Shown here one piece after another: positions 14,245 through 16,399 of a stretch of DNA of 16,399 nt; the stretch's first letter is position 1, and each line of letters starts with the position of its first letter. The position numbers were made by a program, and so were the translations under genes. Location: the NCBI GenBank assembly GCA_964404595.1, contig CAYOKQ010000035.1, forward strand, positions 1-16,399. The letters are read 5' to 3'. The notes under the pieces were generated by a model that did no database searches, was not told where the DNA came from, and saw only the letters and a list, made by a program, of their open reading frames with translations. This stretch comes from CAYJXA01 sp964404595 (GTDB lineage: Archaea > Nanobdellota > Nanobdellia > Woesearchaeales > GW2011-AR9).

Positions 14245-15381
14245 ATGCCACAAGACTATTTCGGTATAGGCAGCATTGAACGGTTGCAGGATATTTTAGC
14301 TCAAGAAAAACCACATCATATCTTTCTGATCCATGGGAAAGAATCCTATCGGGCCAGTGGCGCAGACCAAAAATTATCTCCTATCTTGGCGGGCTATCAC
14401 GTTATCCATTTTACTGACTTTTCTGCGAATGCAAAAGTGGAAGACGTTGAGACTGGAATTGCCCAGTTTAGGGAGCACTCTTGCGATTTAGTTGTAGCCA
14501 TCGGTGGGGGAAGCGCTTTGGATCTAGGGAAAGCTATTGCTCTTTGTGCCAAATTTCCCGGGCAAGTGGGATCGTATCATGCCAAGAAGATTCCTTTTCC
14601 ACCTAGAACAATTCCATTGATCGCCATCCCTACGACTGCCGGGACGGGAAGCGAGGCTACTCATTTTGCGGTCATGTATCTTAACAAACAAAAATATTCA
14701 TTGACTCACCCTAGCCTGGTTCCCGATTATGCTATCATTGATCCTTCGCTCACTTTTTCTCTTTCACCCTATGTTACTGCCTGCACGGGCATGGATGTAT
14801 TGTCACAGGCGATTGAATCATATTGGAGCATCCATTCCACATCAGAATCTAAAGGATATGCTAAACGAGCTATTCCACTGGTACTTGCCCATCTGGAAAA
14901 TGCGGTTCGTAATCCTACTCCGGAAGCGCGTATCGGCATGGCCAAGGCAGCAAATCTAGCTGGAAAAGCGATCAATATATCGTTTACCACCGCGTGCCAT
15001 GCCGTTTCCTACCCGATTACCTCGTACTTTAATGTGCCTCATGGCCATGCAGTGGCACTTACTTTGGATCACATGTTTATGTACAATGCCGCAATGACAT
15101 CGACTGATTGTGGTGATCCCAGGGGCATTGACTACGTGCGAAGAACGATGGATGAATTAGCCAATCTTTTTGGTGTTTCTAGCCCCCTTCACGTACAACA
15201 TCGCTTACAGAACCTCCTCGATTCCATCGGTTTGAAACGCTCCTTACGGGAGTTAGGGATTTCTGCTGCTGCCGATATTGATCTTATCATTCAACATGGC
15301 TTTGATCCCGAGCGGGTTAAAAACAATCCCCGTATACTCACTGAGGAACAATTGCGTGATATTCTAGATAAGATTCGATGA
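14245..15381 (+). CDS. Iron-type alcohol dehydrogenase, phosphonoacetaldehyde reductase
   Basis: A 378-aa group III (iron-dependent) alcohol dehydrogenase, predicted to reduce phosphonoacetaldehyde to 2-hydroxyethylphosphonate with NAD(P)H. Seen: the dinucleotide-binding GGGSALDLGKAIA (87-99), TTAGTGSEATHFAV (130-143), and metal-site residues D184, H252 and H266 (ACHAVSYP and PHGHAVAL). Gln188 in GMDVLSQAIESYWS takes the place of the usual second ligand His (HAIE). From memory, this Gln is common in phosphonate-cluster members, so it may mark the subfamily and is not necessarily a defect. The gene follows ppd by 3 bases, clearly co-transcribed. No 2-aminoethylphosphonate aminotransferase is in the window, so the aldehyde seems to be committed to HEP, the substrate of the MpnS-like enzyme. 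Confidence 0.88.
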   Translation: MPQDYFGIGSIERLQDILAQEKPHHIFLIHGKESYRASGADQKLSPILAGYHVIHFTDFSANAKVEDVETGIAQFREHSCDLVVAIGGGSALDLGKAIALCAKFPGQVGSYHAKKIPFPPRTIPLIAIPTTAGTGSEATHFAVMYLNKQKYSLTHPSLVPDYAIIDPSLTFSLSPYVTACTGMDVLSQAIESYWSIHSTSESKGYAKRAIPLVLAHLENAVRNPTPEARIGMAKAANLAGKAINISFTTACHAVSYPITSYFNVPHGHAVALTLDHMFMYNAAMTSTDCGDPRGIDYVRRTMDELANLFGVSSPLHVQHRLQNLLDSIGLKRSLRELGISAAADIDLIIQHGFDPERVKNNPRILTEEQLRDILDKIR

Positions 15382-15421
15382 TTTAAATTAATATTCCACA
15401 ACCTTCTTAAAGCGTCTTTTA

Positions 15422-16186
15422 ATGAGTCTGAGGATGGAAAAGCAGGTGCAACAAATCGGTATAATCACCATTGATGGTTCCTCTTGGACAGGAAAGTCGA
15501 CGGTCGCTAAAGCTTTGGCTACGTTATTGGGCTATCAATATCTTAACACCGGGGAAATGTTTAGGGCAGTTGCATATCTTGTCAAAGAAAAAAATTTGGC
15601 TACCGATGCCGAAATAAATGAACTTCTTAAAGGCGTCACCATGGAATTTAAACTGATAGAGGGCACTTCCCGTTTATTTGTCAATGGGAAAGACTTCACA
15701 TCTCATATCTCTTCCAACGATATTCTCCCTTTTACATCTAAGATAGCAACGCTTCCTGGTGTACGCCAGGCTTTATTAGGCTGGCAGCGGGAAATGGCCA
15801 AAAATGGTGGCTATGTGGTGGAAGGGCGGGATATCGGCACGGCAGTGTTCCCAGAGGCTTCCTGGAAGTTTTATCTTGATGCTTCGTTAGATATAAAAAT
15901 AAAACGATTTTTTAAAATGCTCAGTCCAACAGAGAAAGAGAATTACACTCTCGAGCAGGTACGGGACATCATTCAAAAGATAGATGAGGAGGATCGCTCA
16001 CGAAAAGTGGCACCATTACAAAGGCCGATCGACGCAATTTATTATGATAATTCCGCGAGTCCTAGTGCGGATCATGATGCAGTGATGTTGTGGCATTATA
16101 TATTTAGGGGAAAAGAGATCATTGAAAATGCTCAAATCCTGCGCCAGAAGAATTTTTCATTAATCCAAGAGGGGGCTGAGCAATGA
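15422..16186 (+). CDS. cmk: Bacterial-type cytidylate kinase
   Basis: A 254-aa P-loop kinase that phosphorylates CMP (and dCMP) to CDP with ATP. Seen: the Walker A loop GSSWTGKST (19-27), YLNTGEMFRAVAY (40-52), the extended NMP-binding insert typical of bacterial Cmk (about 60-115), GRDIGTAVFP (135-144) and the lid region DEEDRSR (188-194). Archaeal CMP kinases are usually shorter, about 180 aa, so this gene looks acquired from bacteria. The loop has Trp where Gly is usual. In this cluster it can recycle CMP released when a CMP-activated phosphonate is transferred. It overlaps the following transferase gene as ATGA. The start could instead be ATG 15434; the upstream A/T-rich stretch at 15382-15395 does not give the 31-base spacing for either. 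Confidence 0.88.
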   Translation: MSLRMEKQVQQIGIITIDGSSWTGKSTVAKALATLLGYQYLNTGEMFRAVAYLVKEKNLATDAEINELLKGVTMEFKLIEGTSRLFVNGKDFTSHISSNDILPFTSKIATLPGVRQALLGWQREMAKNGGYVVEGRDIGTAVFPEASWKFYLDASLDIKIKRFFKMLSPTEKENYTLEQVRDIIQKIDEEDRSRKVAPLQRPIDAIYYDNSASPSADHDAVMLWHYIFRGKEIIENAQILRQKNFSLIQEGAEQ

Positions 16187-16399
16187 AAGACTTATCTGCG
16201 CGCGAGTTACGAGAAAAAGGGCGAAAGAAATGTTGGAGCCCATCACAAAAGGCATGGATGGAAATTTCTTTATACCTTACCACACCTCTGGCGAGAACCA
16301 GTATTACTCCCAATATGATCACTGTTTCCTGGATCATGGTTGAACTTATTGCAGCGAGCCTTCTGACGGCAGGAAATTACTATCTTAACCTCGCCGCTT
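16183..16399 (+). CDS. CDP-alcohol phosphatidyltransferase, N-terminal part
   Basis: Only the first 72 codons are present; the gene runs off the window. It starts in an ATGA overlap with the CMP kinase stop, so the two are translated together. After a basic N-terminus comes LYLTTPLARTSITPNMITVSW and a first hydrophobic helix, the usual opening of the CDP-alcohol phosphatidyltransferase family, where 'ITPNxIT' precedes transmembrane helix 1. These integral membrane enzymes break the pyrophosphate bond of a CMP-activated donor and pass the phospho group to an alcohol. Here the donor may be the CMP-phosphonate made by the PntC domain, giving a phosphonolipid or phosphonate-decorated lipid carrier. 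The catalytic DG..AR..G..D..D motif would lie beyond the edge, so activity cannot be confirmed. Confidence 0.75.
   Translation, partial: MKDLSARELREKGRKKCWSPSQKAWMEISLYLTTPLARTSITPNMITVSWIMVELIAASLLTAGNYYLNLAA

Noticed and set aside
13117..15381. A 2-aminoethylphosphonate route
   Set aside because: No aminotransferase for phosphonoacetaldehyde was found in the window, while a reductase directly follows ppd.

Overview
The window looks archaeal, probably from a DPANN-type lineage such as Woesearchaeota or Pacearchaeota; the phylum is an inference. Most genes that begin a transcription unit have an A/T-rich TATA element about 30-31 bases before the start codon. This leaves almost no 5' leader, a typical archaeal arrangement. 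The first gene encodes a PGF-pre-PGF surface protein dense in N-glycosylation sequons, also an archaeal trait. No rRNA, tRNA, CRISPR array or insertion sequence was recognised.

Layout. Positions 1-167 hold the C-terminal end of a surface protein. A full-length paralogue with a nearly identical C-terminus follows (298-2463). Next comes a sugar-nucleotide and glycan block (2550-7102): a divergent UDP-sugar pyrophosphorylase-like protein, a UDP-glucose 6-dehydrogenase split by a one-base frameshift, and two overlapping GT2 glycosyltransferases. From 7151 to the right edge lies a phosphonate cluster: a cytidylyltransferase-PEP mutase fusion, a methylphosphonate synthase-like iron enzyme, a divergent HxlR regulator, a radical SAM/SPASM protein interrupted by a 10-N assembly gap, an HD-domain protein, phosphonopyruvate decarboxylase, an iron-type phosphonoacetaldehyde reductase, a bacterial-type CMP kinase, and the start of a CDP-alcohol phosphatidyltransferase.

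How the genes fit together. Every step from phosphoenolpyruvate to methylphosphonate is present: PepM makes phosphonopyruvate, Ppd makes phosphonoacetaldehyde, the iron dehydrogenase makes 2-hydroxyethylphosphonate (HEP), and the MpnS-like enzyme makes methylphosphonate. The cytidylyltransferase domain could activate a phosphonate as its CMP adduct. The CDP-alcohol phosphatidyltransferase could pass it to a lipid or glycan alcohol, and the CMP kinase could recycle the released CMP. With the glycan genes upstream, the simplest reading is an archaeal pathway that decorates envelope lipid or polysaccharide with methylphosphonate (or HEP). The roles of the radical SAM and HD-domain proteins in it are unknown.

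The main caveats are the frameshift in ugd, the N gap in the radical SAM gene, and truncation of the last gene by the window edge. All functional calls rest on motif reading alone.
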